Source: Nitrospirota bacterium
GTDB lineage: Bacteria > Nitrospirota > Nitrospiria > Nitrospirales > Nitrospiraceae
NCBI GenBank assembly: GCA_020027965.1
Contig: JAHRHE010000015.1
Span: forward strand, 1-54,052
Direction of reading: 5' to 3'
Length of the DNA stretch: 54,052 bases
Under the pieces are notes generated by a model. That model did no database searches. It was not told the origin of the DNA and saw nothing but the letters and a program-made list of their open reading frames with translations. Each line of letters begins with the position of its first letter. The stretch's first letter is position 1. The position numbers were made by a program, and so were the translations under genes. Positions 32,608 through 40,885 of this stretch are shown piece after piece.

Positions 32608-32659
32608 ACCCTCTCCATAGCCCATTGCACCCGGCAGGGCAATGGGCTATGGAGAGGGT
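32608..32659. repeat. perfect 21-bp inverted repeat
   Basis: Arms at 32608-32628 and 32639-32659 (starting ACCCTCTCCATAGCCCATTG) are exact complements with a 10-nt loop. It ends 20 bp before the TTG start of the DUF4105 gene. There is no T-tract on either side, so it is a weak candidate as an intrinsic terminator. A cruciform, a processed RNA stem or a small mobile-element trace are alternatives. Confidence 0.85.
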
Positions 32660-32678
32660 GTGATATCCTGATTCGACG

Positions 32679-34598
32679 TTGCTAAGACGGCCTGCACTTG
32701 CTCTCGCCTTCCTCGTCCTTGCGGCCCCTGCGTTTGCAGTTGAGGGCACGGACCGGGAATATCTCGCTGAACTGGTCCGCCGGGCGGCTGGGACCAATCT
32801 CGCCGACGAACGCGACTGGCATCTGCTGCTGCACTACCGGAAAAACCTCTGGGGCGGCTACACGAGCGAAGCGGATGACCCCGGGTTCTTTCTGGCCCGG
32901 TCCGGCAAGACCGATCCTCAGGCCGAACTGAACGCCACACTCGCCAAGTTTTTCTCCACCGACCTGGTCGGACGGTCTCAGCAGCCGGCGCAGTGTGCGT
33001 TCGTCGCACGCTACGCATGGCTGAAGGAAAAGCTCTCATTCGACGACCGACGCCTGCCGCCGCAGCCCTGTGAGCGGTTCCAGGCCTGGTTGGAGGAGCT
33101 GAACGCGCAATCGGTGACCATGATTTTTCCATCGGCCTTCATAAACAATCCTGCCTCCATGTTCGGCCATACCCTCCTGCGACTCGATCAGAAGGGGCAG
33201 ACCGAACAGACGCGTATTCTGGCCTATACGATCAACTATGCCGCTGATGTTCCACTCGACGTGGGGATCGAATACGCCTTCCGTGGGATCTTCGGGGGGT
33301 ACAAGGGCTTTTTCTCCACCATCCCCTACTACCTCAAGGTGCAGGAATACGGGGATATTGAGAATCGAGACATTTGGGAGTACCGGTTGAATTTCACCGA
33401 GGGGCAGATCCGCCGGATGCTGATGCATGCCTGGGAGCTGGGCAATGCCTATTTCGACTATTTCTTCTTCAAGGAGAATTGCGCCTACCATTTGCTGTCC
33501 TTGCTGGAGGTGGCCGATCCGACCCTGCTTCTGACCGACCAGTTCGTGTTCTGGACGGTCCCCGCGGATACGGTGCGACTGGTGACGCGCCAAGCCGGCC
33601 TCGTGGGAGACATCGCCTACCGCCCGTCACGGAGCACGCAAATCAAGCGGAAGCGGGCACTGTCGTCAGTCGACGAACAGGAATGGATCGTGCGGATCGC
33701 CAAGGATGCTTCACTGGTCCAGTCGGAGGAGTTCAGGAGCCTGCCGACGGAGCGGCAAGCGTTCGTGCTGGACCTCGTGTCCGACTACTTGCGCTACCGG
33801 AGCGTGACGGACGAGGGGAATGCCCCCTCGTACAAGGAACGAAATCGCACGGTGCTGACGGCCCGGAGCGGTCTCAAGGTGAAGACGGAGGCGGTCAGCA
33901 TCGCGCCGTTCGCGCAGCGGCCTGACTTGGGGCACAAGACCTCCCGGGCCGGCCTCGGTTTCGGGTGGCGAAACGACCACCTGTTCGAGGAGCTATCGGT
34001 GCGAGCAGGGTACCACGACTTGCTGGACCCTGAGATCGGGTACACGCCGGATGCCCAGATCGAGCTGCTGGCCTTGAGCGTCCGCCATTATCAGGAGAAC
34101 GATCAGTTCCGCGTGGAACAGTTCACGCTGGCCAACATCGTCTCGTTGTCCCCGATGGACGCGCTGTTCAAGAGCCCTTCATGGAAGATCAATGCCGGCA
34201 TGCAGAGCCTTCGCCCGGAAGAGCGCGGCGTGGGGTGCCGGTATTGCAGTACGGGCGTTCTGAACGGCGGGGTCGGAGCGGCGCTGGAAAGCCGCATCCT
34301 GGGCCGTGAGGTCTATTTCGCCTTCGGCGAGCTGGAGGCTGATATCGGTAAGGGCTATGAGGAGAATTACCGGATGGGAGGTGGCGGGACCGTGGGCTTG
34401 CTGGCCGATCTCACCGACCGCTGGAAGATCCTGCTCTCGACGACCTATCTCCGATACCCGCTGGGAGACCGATCGGACGATTTTCGTGTATCATTCGGGC
34501 AACGCTACACGCTGCAGCGAAATCTCACGGTCCGATTTGAGTTCAACCACCGCGATCACGACGACCAAACCTTGTTCTCGGTACAAGCGTTTTTTTGA
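32679..34598 (+). CDS. DUF4105 (Lnb-like N-terminal) outer envelope protein
   Basis: A 639-residue exported protein with TTG start and a signal peptide (cleavage near APAFAVE). The middle (about 140-300) is the DUF4105/Lnb N-terminal periplasmic domain with VTMIFPSAFINNPASMFGHT, ILAYTINYAADVP, FSTIPYYLKVQEYGD and FFKENCAYHLLSLLE. Conserved His and Cys there suggest a cysteine-type acyl-transfer site. The C-terminal 230 residues are beta-strand-rich and end in SVQAFF, as in outer-membrane barrels. Lnb is an intramembrane lipoprotein acyltransferase; this protein shares only that domain, so the reaction is inferred. No convincing Shine-Dalgarno; the 21-bp inverted repeat sits right before it. 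Confidence 0.88.
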   Translation: MLRRPALALAFLVLAAPAFAVEGTDREYLAELVRRAAGTNLADERDWHLLLHYRKNLWGGYTSEADDPGFFLARSGKTDPQAELNATLAKFFSTDLVGRSQQPAQCAFVARYAWLKEKLSFDDRRLPPQPCERFQAWLEELNAQSVTMIFPSAFINNPASMFGHTLLRLDQKGQTEQTRILAYTINYAADVPLDVGIEYAFRGIFGGYKGFFSTIPYYLKVQEYGDIENRDIWEYRLNFTEGQIRRMLMHAWELGNAYFDYFFFKENCAYHLLSLLEVADPTLLLTDQFVFWTVPADTVRLVTRQAGLVGDIAYRPSRSTQIKRKRALSSVDEQEWIVRIAKDASLVQSEEFRSLPTERQAFVLDLVSDYLRYRSVTDEGNAPSYKERNRTVLTARSGLKVKTEAVSIAPFAQRPDLGHKTSRAGLGFGWRNDHLFEELSVRAGYHDLLDPEIGYTPDAQIELLALSVRHYQENDQFRVEQFTLANIVSLSPMDALFKSPSWKINAGMQSLRPEERGVGCRYCSTGVLNGGVGAALESRILGREVYFAFGELEADIGKGYEENYRMGGGGTVGLLADLTDRWKILLSTTYLRYPLGDRSDDFRVSFGQRYTLQRNLTVRFEFNHRDHDDQTLFSVQAFF

Positions 34599-34609
34599 CT
34601 GGGCGAATC

Positions 34610-34682
34610 GCTGATAGCTGATCGCTGATGGTTTGTGGCAAGCTTCTTGGTAAAGGCTGCTGGCTATTGGCCATTCGCTATT
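34610..34682. repeat. two heptanucleotide tandem repeats
   Basis: 34610-34630 is three copies of GCTGATN (GCTGATA, GCTGATC, GCTGATG). 34662-34682 is three copies of SGCYATT (GGCTATT, GGCCATT, CGCTATT). They resemble the short tandemly repeated heptamers scattered in some bacterial genomes. The second block lies inside the first codons of the alpha/beta hydrolase. Confidence 0.65.
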
Positions 34683-35366
34683 CTTCCGCTCCAGGAAGTG
34701 TGGTTTGAGGCCGCGGATGGCGCCCGGCTGTTCGGATGGTACGTCGAGTCGTCCGGCGGGCCGGCGACGCTCCTCTGGTGCCACGGCAACGCGGGTAACA
34801 TCATCAATCGTCTGGAGAATCTCGTCGAGCTCTACAAGCACGGCCTCTCGGTGTTCCTGTTCGACTATCGCGGGTATGGCCGCAGCCAGGGGCGGCCGAC
34901 CGAGGAGGGACTCTATCAGGATGCGATGGCCGCCTATGCCTATCTCAGCGCGAGTCGGCGAGTCGCACCCGAACGGCTCGTGATCTTCGGACGGTCGCTC
35001 GGCGGCGCCGTGGCCGCTGAGGTGGCAAGTCAGCGGCCGGCAGCCGGTCTGGTCCTAGAATCCGCCTTTCCTTCAGTCGAGGCGCTGGCCAAGCATCACT
35101 ATTTCGGGTTGCCGGTCCATTGGCTGCTCGGCGCGCGGTTCACGCTCGTCGATCGCCTGCCGCGTATCGCCGCGCCGATTCTGGTCATCCATGGAGACCG
35201 GGATGATATCGTTCCGCTGGAACTTGGCCAGCAGGTGTTCGACGCGGTGCGTGGTCCCAAGGCGTTCTATCTCGTCCAAGGCGCAGGCCACAACGATCTC
35301 TATCTGGTGGGAGGCACACCCTATTTCCAACGCCTGAAGCGTTTTGCCGATGAGGTGATCCGGTAG
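34635..35366 (+). CDS. alpha/beta hydrolase (BEM46-like)
   Basis: A 243-residue serine hydrolase with GTG start. It has the oxyanion region WCHGNAGN, the FLFDYRGYGRSQG strand, nucleophile elbow GRSLGG, an Asp in VIHGDRDDIVP and a C-terminal His in GAGHNDLY. The catalytic triad is complete. Relatives usually begin with a membrane anchor and a further 40-60 residues before the LQEVWFEAADG strand. Here the N-terminus is short and encoded by a heptamer repeat (GYWPFAIL), so the 5' end was probably replaced or truncated. Substrate unknown. There is no strong ribosome site. Confidence 0.85.
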   Translation: MASFLVKAAGYWPFAILPLQEVWFEAADGARLFGWYVESSGGPATLLWCHGNAGNIINRLENLVELYKHGLSVFLFDYRGYGRSQGRPTEEGLYQDAMAAYAYLSASRRVAPERLVIFGRSLGGAVAAEVASQRPAAGLVLESAFPSVEALAKHHYFGLPVHWLLGARFTLVDRLPRIAAPILVIHGDRDDIVPLELGQQVFDAVRGPKAFYLVQGAGHNDLYLVGGTPYFQRLKRFADEVIR

Positions 35367-35509
35367 AAGATCTTCGCCAGGGCCCTTGCTTTCGTCGTTC
35401 ACCTGAGGCGGGACGGCCTGACCGGCGGGAGCGAGAGGCTTCGTCACGCGCGTCCGGGGCCGGTGGCTGCCCGCCGACCCGGCCCAGCCAAACACCAACG
35501 AATTCCTCT

Positions 35510-35537
35510 GGAACTTACCTAAGTATCCTGCTAAAGT
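35510..35537 (+). promoter_or_regulatory. possible sigmaE-like promoter upstream of mlaA
   Basis: GGAACTT (35510-35516) matches the envelope-stress ECF -35 consensus exactly and is followed 15 bp later by TAAAGT (35532-35537). The latter only loosely resembles an ECF -10. It lies 120 bp before the GTG at 35657, in a 290-bp spacer that holds no gene. Confidence 0.35.
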
Positions 35538-35656
35538 GCGCCGACCCAAGAGGAGCGGGTAACCAGGCGACGGCTTCAGTCTGAGGTCGAAGTTGCGTGC
35601 TCGGCTTCGACCTGCCCTGATGGTCGACGGTTCTCCGCTCGAGGAAGGAGGGCACA

Positions 35657-36679
35657 GTGCAGAGACGGGCGTCTGAGTGCACCGGGTGGGGCCCCATGGC
35701 CTTGCTCGCGTTGGTCGCCGGCGGCTGCGCGAGTGTGTCTGGGCACCTTCCCGAAGTCCCACCAGCCGGATCCCTCCCAGCGGCTGAGGTGTCCGCGGTC
35801 GTTGTTGGTGGGCCGGGCCTTCTCGTGGACACGGGGACCGAGGAGGCGTCCGCGTTCATCACGACGATTGCCGAACGTGACGCCGCCGGCAAATCGTCGA
35901 GTCAAGCGTCTCCCAAGGACAAGGTTTCGGACCCGGACCGGCCGGCGAGCCCCAAGGGTACGCAAGCGCGCGACGAGGATTATGACCCTTTTGCCAAAAA
36001 GGAAGAGGGGCTGTCCGGTGAGATAGAAGAGTATGACCCTTGGGAATCCTATAACGTCGCCGTCTTTGAATTTAACTACAAGCTCGACCGCTACGCGATC
36101 AAGCCGATCGCAAAGTTTTATAACCGGCTGATTCCCGATGCGGTGCAGCGAGGGATCAGCAATCTCTTCCACAACGCGCGGTTCGTCCCGCGCTTTTTCA
36201 ACAATCTCTTCCAGGGGAAGTTCAAGGGCGCGGGCTTGGAACTCGGCCGCTTCGCGATCAACAGCACGTTGGGGATTGGGGGGCTGTTCGACCCGGCGAA
36301 GAACTGGCTTGAGCTGACCACGCCCGACGAAGACATGGGGCAGACGCTGGGGTATTACGGGATGAAGCCCGGTGCCTACCTCATCCTGCCCTTTTTTCCG
36401 CCTTACACGGTCCGTGACGGTGTGGGGTTCGTCCTTGACATCTTCCTCGATCCAATCAACTGGTTCTTGCTTCCGTTCATCGAGATCGAGCAGGCTCCGA
36501 AGGCGACGACGGGCCTCGAGGCGACCCTGGTGAATATCGGCTCGCGCGTCGAGTTCGTCTTTAACGAACGGTCCCTGAACCTGGAGACCTTCGAGGGGGT
36601 CGAAGAGGCCACGCTGGACCTCTACAGCGCCGTCCGGAACGGGTACTTACAGAAGCGCGCCCGGGCCATTCGGGAGTAA
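35657..36679 (+). CDS. mlaA: MlaA/VacJ family lipoprotein
   Basis: A 340-residue lipoprotein with GTG start, GGAGG 5 nt upstream and lipobox VAGGCAS. A low-complexity linker (about 25-120) precedes the MlaA domain. That domain has YDPWESYNVAVFEFNYKLDR, FHNARFVPRFFNNLFQGKFK, RFAINSTLGIGGLFDPA and PFFPPYTVRDGVGF, all diagnostic. MlaA sits in the outer membrane and removes misplaced phospholipid from the outer leaflet for the Mla retrograde pathway. The partner Mla ABC genes are not in this window, but the MCE system PqiABC is. The N-terminal linker is longer than in E. coli MlaA. Confidence 0.95.
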   Translation: MQRRASECTGWGPMALLALVAGGCASVSGHLPEVPPAGSLPAAEVSAVVVGGPGLLVDTGTEEASAFITTIAERDAAGKSSSQASPKDKVSDPDRPASPKGTQARDEDYDPFAKKEEGLSGEIEEYDPWESYNVAVFEFNYKLDRYAIKPIAKFYNRLIPDAVQRGISNLFHNARFVPRFFNNLFQGKFKGAGLELGRFAINSTLGIGGLFDPAKNWLELTTPDEDMGQTLGYYGMKPGAYLILPFFPPYTVRDGVGFVLDIFLDPINWFLLPFIEIEQAPKATTGLEATLVNIGSRVEFVFNERSLNLETFEGVEEATLDLYSAVRNGYLQKRARAIRE

Positions 36680-36683
36680 GATC

Positions 36684-36699
36684 GCCAGTTTCAACTGGC
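36684..36699. terminator. bidirectional hairpin between convergent mlaA and kbl
   Basis: GCCAGTT (36684-36690) and AACTGGC (36693-36699) form a perfect stem directly after the mlaA stop and abutting the kbl stop at 36701. TTTA follows on the plus side. The flanking ATCGCC/GGCGAT pair can extend it. Confidence 0.5.
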
Positions 36700-36700
36700 T

Positions 36701-37903
36701 TTAGGCGATGATTCCCAGCTCCCGACCCACCTTCGCAAAGGCCCTGACGGCGCGCTCGAGTTGCTCCCGTGTGTGCGCGGCGGACATCTGGACGCGAATC
36801 CTGGCCTGGCCTTTCGGCACGACCGGGTAGCTGAACCCGACGACGTAGATGTCTTCCTGGAGCAGGTGTTCAGCCACACTGGTGGCGAGCGCCGCGTCGC
36901 CCAGCATGATGGGGATGATCGGATGAACCCCGGGCACCAACGTGAAGCCGAGCGACGACAATTGCGAGCGGAAGAAGGCGGTGTTCTCGCGGAGTGTTGA
37001 GCGCAGCGTCTCTCCCTGGGCGGCGAGCTTGAGCGCCTGCAGGGCCGCAGCGGCAATCACGGGCGGGAGCGAGTTCGAGAAGAGATACGGGCGGGACTGC
37101 TGCCGCAGCAGCTCAACGGTCTCCGCGCGGCCCGACGTGAAGCCGCCCGAGGCGCCTCCCAGCGTTTTCCCAAGCGTGCTGGTGACCAGGTCCACCTGGT
37201 CTGCCACCCCGAAGTGGTCCGGGGTACCCCGCCCGGACTTGCCCAGCACCCCGGTGGCATGGCTGTCATCCACGACCATCGCGGCATCGTGCTGCTCTGC
37301 GAGGTCCACAATTGCGTCCAGCCGCGCAAGATCCCCATCCATCGAGAAGACCCCATCCGTGACGATCAGGCGCAGTCGGTAACCGGCCGCCTCCTTGAGC
37401 GCGGCTTCCAGCTCGGACATGTTGGAATGCGCGTAGCGGAACCGTTTCGCTTTGCAGAGCCGGATGCCGTCGATGAGGCTGGCATGGTTCAGGGCGTCAC
37501 TGATGACCGCGTCGCGCTCGTCCAGGAGCGTCTCGAAGAGGCCGGTATTCGCGTCGAAGCAGGAGCTGTAGAGGATCGTGTCGCCGGTCCCCAGAAATGT
37601 GGTTATGGCCTGTTCGAGCCGCTTGTGCAGGTCCTGGGTCCCGCAGATGAAACGCACCGACGCCATGCCATAGCCGTAATGCCGCAGTCCTTCCGCCGCA
37701 GCCTGAAGCACCTCGGGGTGGTTCGCCAAGCCAAGGTAGTTGTTCGCGCAGAGGTTTAGGACATCCGCGTCCCCTTGTCTCTGCGCGACTCGGATCTCGG
37801 CACCCTGTGGCCCCAAAACCTGCCGCTCGGCCTTGTACAGGCCCGCAGCTCGAATCTCGGCAAGCTGCTCTTGAACAACCTTTTTCAATGACCCGTACGC
37901 CAT
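36701..37903 (-). CDS. kbl: glycine C-acetyltransferase (2-amino-3-ketobutyrate CoA ligase)
   Basis: A 400-residue PLP enzyme of the alpha-oxoamine synthase family, which cleaves 2-amino-3-ketobutyrate with CoA to glycine and acetyl-CoA. It has [12 protein letters not shown], the [16 protein letters not shown] block, [20 protein letters not shown] and the PLP lysine Lys246 in [13 protein letters not shown]. Length and motifs match E. coli Kbl closely, including the FICGTQ segment that distinguishes it from BioF and ALAS. It lies 94 bp downstream of tdh on the same strand, the usual threonine-degradation pair. Confidence 0.96.
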   Translation of the reverse strand: MAYGSLKKVVQEQLAEIRAAGLYKAERQVLGPQGAEIRVAQRQGDADVLNLCANNYLGLANHPEVLQAAAEGLRHYGYGMASVRFICGTQDLHKRLEQAITTFLGTGDTILYSSCFDANTGLFETLLDERDAVISDALNHASLIDGIRLCKAKRFRYAHSNMSELEAALKEAAGYRLRLIVTDGVFSMDGDLARLDAIVDLAEQHDAAMVVDDSHATGVLGKSGRGTPDHFGVADQVDLVTSTLGKTLGGASGGFTSGRAETVELLRQQSRPYLFSNSLPPVIAAAALQALKLAAQGETLRSTLRENTAFFRSQLSSLGFTLVPGVHPIIPIMLGDAALATSVAEHLLQEDIYVVGFSYPVVPKGQARIRVQMSAAHTREQLERAVRAFAKVGRELGIIA

Positions 37904-37928
37904 ACGCTTCGCGTCAGGCTAGAGGTTC

Positions 37929-37989
37929 GGGGCGAGAGGCAATGGGTAAGAAGGTGTTCTCTACCCTCTCACCTAGTGCCTCGCGCCCC
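37929..37989. repeat. imperfect inverted repeat between tdh and kbl
   Basis: GGGGCGAGAGGCA (37929-37941) pairs with TGCCTCGCGCCCC (37977-37989) with one mismatch. An inner GGGTA/TACCC pair sits inside the loop. It fills most of the spacer, and could stabilise the tdh mRNA end or tune kbl expression. Confidence 0.5.
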
Positions 37990-37997
37990 CTGCCCAT

Positions 37998-39032
37998 TTA
38001 TGGGGTTAAGACCACTTTGCCGCACCGCCCAGAGTTGATCAGCTCGAACCCGCGGGCAAACTCGGCCATCGGAAGCGTGTGGGTAACCACGGGGCGAATG
38101 TCCAGACCGGCCTTGAAGAGTCCCGCCAACCGGTACCAGGTGTCAAAGAGCCGGCGGCCGGTCACGCCATAGACCCGGATCCCCTTGAAGATAATCTCGT
38201 TTGGCAAGTCGAACGAGACCTGCCCGGTGGGAATGCCGAAGAGCGTGACGCGTCCGCCATTCTTGACGGAGCGGAATGCCTGATGGAGGGCCGCAGGATC
38301 CCCGGACATCTCCAGCGCGGCGTCCACCCCTTCACCGTTGGTGACGTCAAGGATCGCCGAGGCCATGGAATCCGCCGAGTCCGTCTTGGCATTAAGGGTA
38401 TGATCCACACCAAGCTGTTTGGCGAGGGCGAGCCGGTAATCGCTGATGTCCGAGGCGATGATCACCGACGCCCCAGCCACGCGCGCGACGGCGGCGGCGA
38501 ACAAGCCGGTGGGCCCGCAGCCGGTGATCAGCACGGAGTGGCCGGTAAGATCCTCCGCCAGCGCTGCGTGGACCGCGTTCCCGAGCGGTTCCTGGACGCA
38601 GGCCAGCTCAGGCGGGATGTCCCTGGAGGTTTTCCAGAGCACCCGTACCGGCAACACGACAGCTTCGGCGCAGGAGCCGTCCACATCAATGCCCAGGATG
38701 CGGTAGTTCTTGCAGACGTGCGCCTGGCCCGTCCGGCACTGGAAACACCGTCCGCAGGTGAAGTGAGACTCCGCAGCTACGTAGTCCCCCGGCGCCACGG
38801 ACGTCACGTTGGCACCCAATTCCACGACTTCACCGCACATTTCATGGCCGATGATCCGGGGCGGTCTGATCCGGCCCTGGGCCCATGCATCCCAGTTGTA
38901 GATGTGCGCGTCGGTGCCGCACAACGACGTCGCCTTGACGCGGACGACCACCTCGGCAGGGCCCGGGCGGGGATCCGGCATGGGCTGCAGCGTGAGTCCT
39001 GGCGCAGGAGCTGTCTTGACGAGGGCCTTCAT
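37998..39032 (-). CDS. tdh: L-threonine 3-dehydrogenase
   Basis: A 344-residue zinc-dependent medium-chain dehydrogenase that oxidises threonine to 2-amino-3-ketobutyrate with NAD. Catalytic-zinc ligands are Cys38 and His63-Glu64 (SLCGTD, GHEMCGEV). Structural-zinc cysteines are at 93, 96, 99 and 107, and the Rossmann motif is ITGCGPTGLFAA. The ATG at 39032 gives MKALVKT and the family's normal length; the frame is open about 38 codons upstream but without a matching N-terminus. It is followed by kbl, completing conversion of threonine to glycine and acetyl-CoA. Confidence 0.96.
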   Translation of the reverse strand: MKALVKTAPAPGLTLQPMPDPRPGPAEVVVRVKATSLCGTDAHIYNWDAWAQGRIRPPRIIGHEMCGEVVELGANVTSVAPGDYVAAESHFTCGRCFQCRTGQAHVCKNYRILGIDVDGSCAEAVVLPVRVLWKTSRDIPPELACVQEPLGNAVHAALAEDLTGHSVLITGCGPTGLFAAAVARVAGASVIIASDISDYRLALAKQLGVDHTLNAKTDSADSMASAILDVTNGEGVDAALEMSGDPAALHQAFRSVKNGGRVTLFGIPTGQVSFDLPNEIIFKGIRVYGVTGRRLFDTWYRLAGLFKAGLDIRPVVTHTLPMAEFARGFELINSGRCGKVVLTP

Positions 39033-39184
39033 GATGTGACTTTTGCGGGTTTCATTATCCCACAGGAGGGTCAAACGCGCCACCCTCTTGACCTGAATGC
39101 CGAGAGCCGGTAGGCTGGGACGCCCTGTCAACGATGAGTGCCTCAAGGAAAAGTAACGCTCTAGCCTGACCCGGAGGTGGCCGA

Positions 39185-40228
39185 ATGCTTGAAGGATACT
39201 GGTACGTCGCGGCTCAAAGCCACCGGGTCAAGTTCGGATCTCCGACGGCTGCCGTGCTGCTCGAGCGCCCGTTGGTCCTGGTCCGGGACGAGTCGGGAAC
39301 CGTGCATGCGCTCGAGGATCATTGTGCGCACCGCGGGGTGCCGCTGTCGGCAGGCTGGCAGGAGGGCGATTCCATCCGATGCCGGTATCACGGGTGGCGC
39401 TACAACTTCTCGGGCGCCTGTGTCGAAGTGCCGGTCTTAGGGAAAGGAAGCAGCGCGGCCGCTAAATCGCCTTGCGTTCAATCCTTTCGGGTTCAGGAAC
39501 AGGACGGCTGGGTCTGGGTCTATGCGAGCCATGAGCGATTCCCCAAGCCCTCGACCCCGCCACCCAAGTTTCCGGCTCCGTCGGTGCCCAGTCGTGTGTC
39601 GCTCCTCCGGATGTCGCTGCCGGTGAAGGCCAGGATGGACCTGGCTGTGGACAACTTCATTGACCCGGCACACGTTCCCTACGTGCACCATGGGCTCTTC
39701 CGTCAGCGGCATGTCCCGCGCGAGAAGGAAAAGGAATTCACCCGCCTCCCAGAAGGCTTTCGAACCGTTTCCAACAACGTCCACCTGCCCAACACCATCG
39801 TCTTTCGCGTGCTCAATCCCAGGCTCACGCCGGCCCGGACGACGATTGACTTCCTGATGCCCGGCATTCACGTTGAAACGTTCGAGGTCGGCACGCGCTG
39901 GGGAGCGATCATGGTGGTAGTCACGCCAATCGCGGAGCGTGCGGCTCGACTGGACTTCACCATGGGGTGGAATTTCCTCCACTGGGCATTCCCGTTGGTG
40001 TGGCTGGCCCGGATCATCGCTCAGAAGGCGCTCAAGCAGGACCGAGCCATCGTGGAGCTGCAGGAGCTGGGACACCGCCACAGCACCGCGATGAGTCTCA
40101 GCCTGGATTCTGATACGATGGCGGTCTGGTACCGGCGCCTTCAGAAATATCATGCGGACCAGCTCGCCGGTGCACCCAACCTCACCCATCCCGTACCGGA
40201 ACGGACCACCCTGCGGTGGATCACCTGA
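39185..40228 (+). CDS. Rieske non-heme iron oxygenase
   Basis: A 347-residue oxygenase of the pheophorbide-oxygenase/vanillate-demethylase type. The Rieske 2Fe-2S ligands are Cys47-x-His49 (DHCAHRG) and Cys66-x2-His69 (RCRYHGW). The mononuclear iron motif follows at Asn157, Asp160, His163 and His168 (NFIDPAHVPYVHH). The C-terminal half forms the substrate barrel and ends in an amphipathic helix. GGAGG precedes the ATG. No reductase is adjacent, so electrons must come from an unlinked partner. The substrate is unknown. Confidence 0.93.
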   Translation: MLEGYWYVAAQSHRVKFGSPTAAVLLERPLVLVRDESGTVHALEDHCAHRGVPLSAGWQEGDSIRCRYHGWRYNFSGACVEVPVLGKGSSAAAKSPCVQSFRVQEQDGWVWVYASHERFPKPSTPPPKFPAPSVPSRVSLLRMSLPVKARMDLAVDNFIDPAHVPYVHHGLFRQRHVPREKEKEFTRLPEGFRTVSNNVHLPNTIVFRVLNPRLTPARTTIDFLMPGIHVETFEVGTRWGAIMVVVTPIAERAARLDFTMGWNFLHWAFPLVWLARIIAQKALKQDRAIVELQELGHRHSTAMSLSLDSDTMAVWYRRLQKYHADQLAGAPNLTHPVPERTTLRWIT

Positions 40229-40265
40229 GGGACCGGCGCCGCTGACCCCTGTGAGACTCTGGCCC

Positions 40266-40856
40266 ATGACTCAGTCGTGGACGGTAACCATGGCCTGCGC
40301 GGTCTGGCTGTTCAGCGGGACCTGGGTGTGGGCTCTGGAGTTCTCCGCCGACCAGATCACCCGGACAAATGGGCATAGCCGGAAGGCCTACATCTATTAT
40401 CGCGACCAGATGTGGCGGCTGGAGCACCACGACCTGGGGCCGGTGAACGTCACGATCGTCCGCAAGGACAAGCAGCTTATGTGGTTGCTGCTCTCCCGGA
40501 TGAAACACTTCAAGACCGTCCCGTATGACCCCGATCAGGCGCCCAAGGTCAGCGAGCGTCTGGAGGGGGAGGTGGCGCGCGAGGAGATCGGGACCGAGAC
40601 GCTGGACGGGCACCCGACCACGCTCTACCAGGTCACGGTCCGGCAGAACGATCAGGAGCATGTCTTCTACCAGTGGCTCGCCACGGACATCCGGTTCCCG
40701 CTCAAGCTGGCTCGGAAAGATGGAAGCTGGCTGGTCGAATACAAACATGTGAAACTGAGGGCGCTCTCCGATTTTCTCTTCCAACTGCCGGTCAGCTTCC
40801 AGCCGTTGGAAGAATTTGACCAGAACAAGACCGGCAAGCCGGATAAGGCGATGTAG
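40266..40856 (+). CDS. exported LolA-like / DUF4412-type protein
   Basis: A 196-residue protein with a signal peptide (MACAVWLFSGTWVWA region) and a beta-rich body. The body shows LEFSADQITRTNG, KAYIYYRDQMWRLEHHD, PVNVTIVRKDKQLMWLLL and EEIGTETLDGHPTTLYQVTV. This resembles lipoprotein-carrier-like half-barrels (DUF4412/LolA superfamily). It may bind a lipid or hydrophobic cargo in the periplasm (inference). Alternative starts are a GTG 15 bp upstream and a Met at residue 9. It lies between the Rieske gene and the SUMF1-fold gene on the same strand (gaps of 37 and 29 bp), so they probably form one transcript. Confidence 0.75.
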   Translation: MTQSWTVTMACAVWLFSGTWVWALEFSADQITRTNGHSRKAYIYYRDQMWRLEHHDLGPVNVTIVRKDKQLMWLLLSRMKHFKTVPYDPDQAPKVSERLEGEVAREEIGTETLDGHPTTLYQVTVRQNDQEHVFYQWLATDIRFPLKLARKDGSWLVEYKHVKLRALSDFLFQLPVSFQPLEEFDQNKTGKPDKAM

Positions 40857-40885
40857 GAACGCGGAGAGAGTGACGGAGGCTTCAG

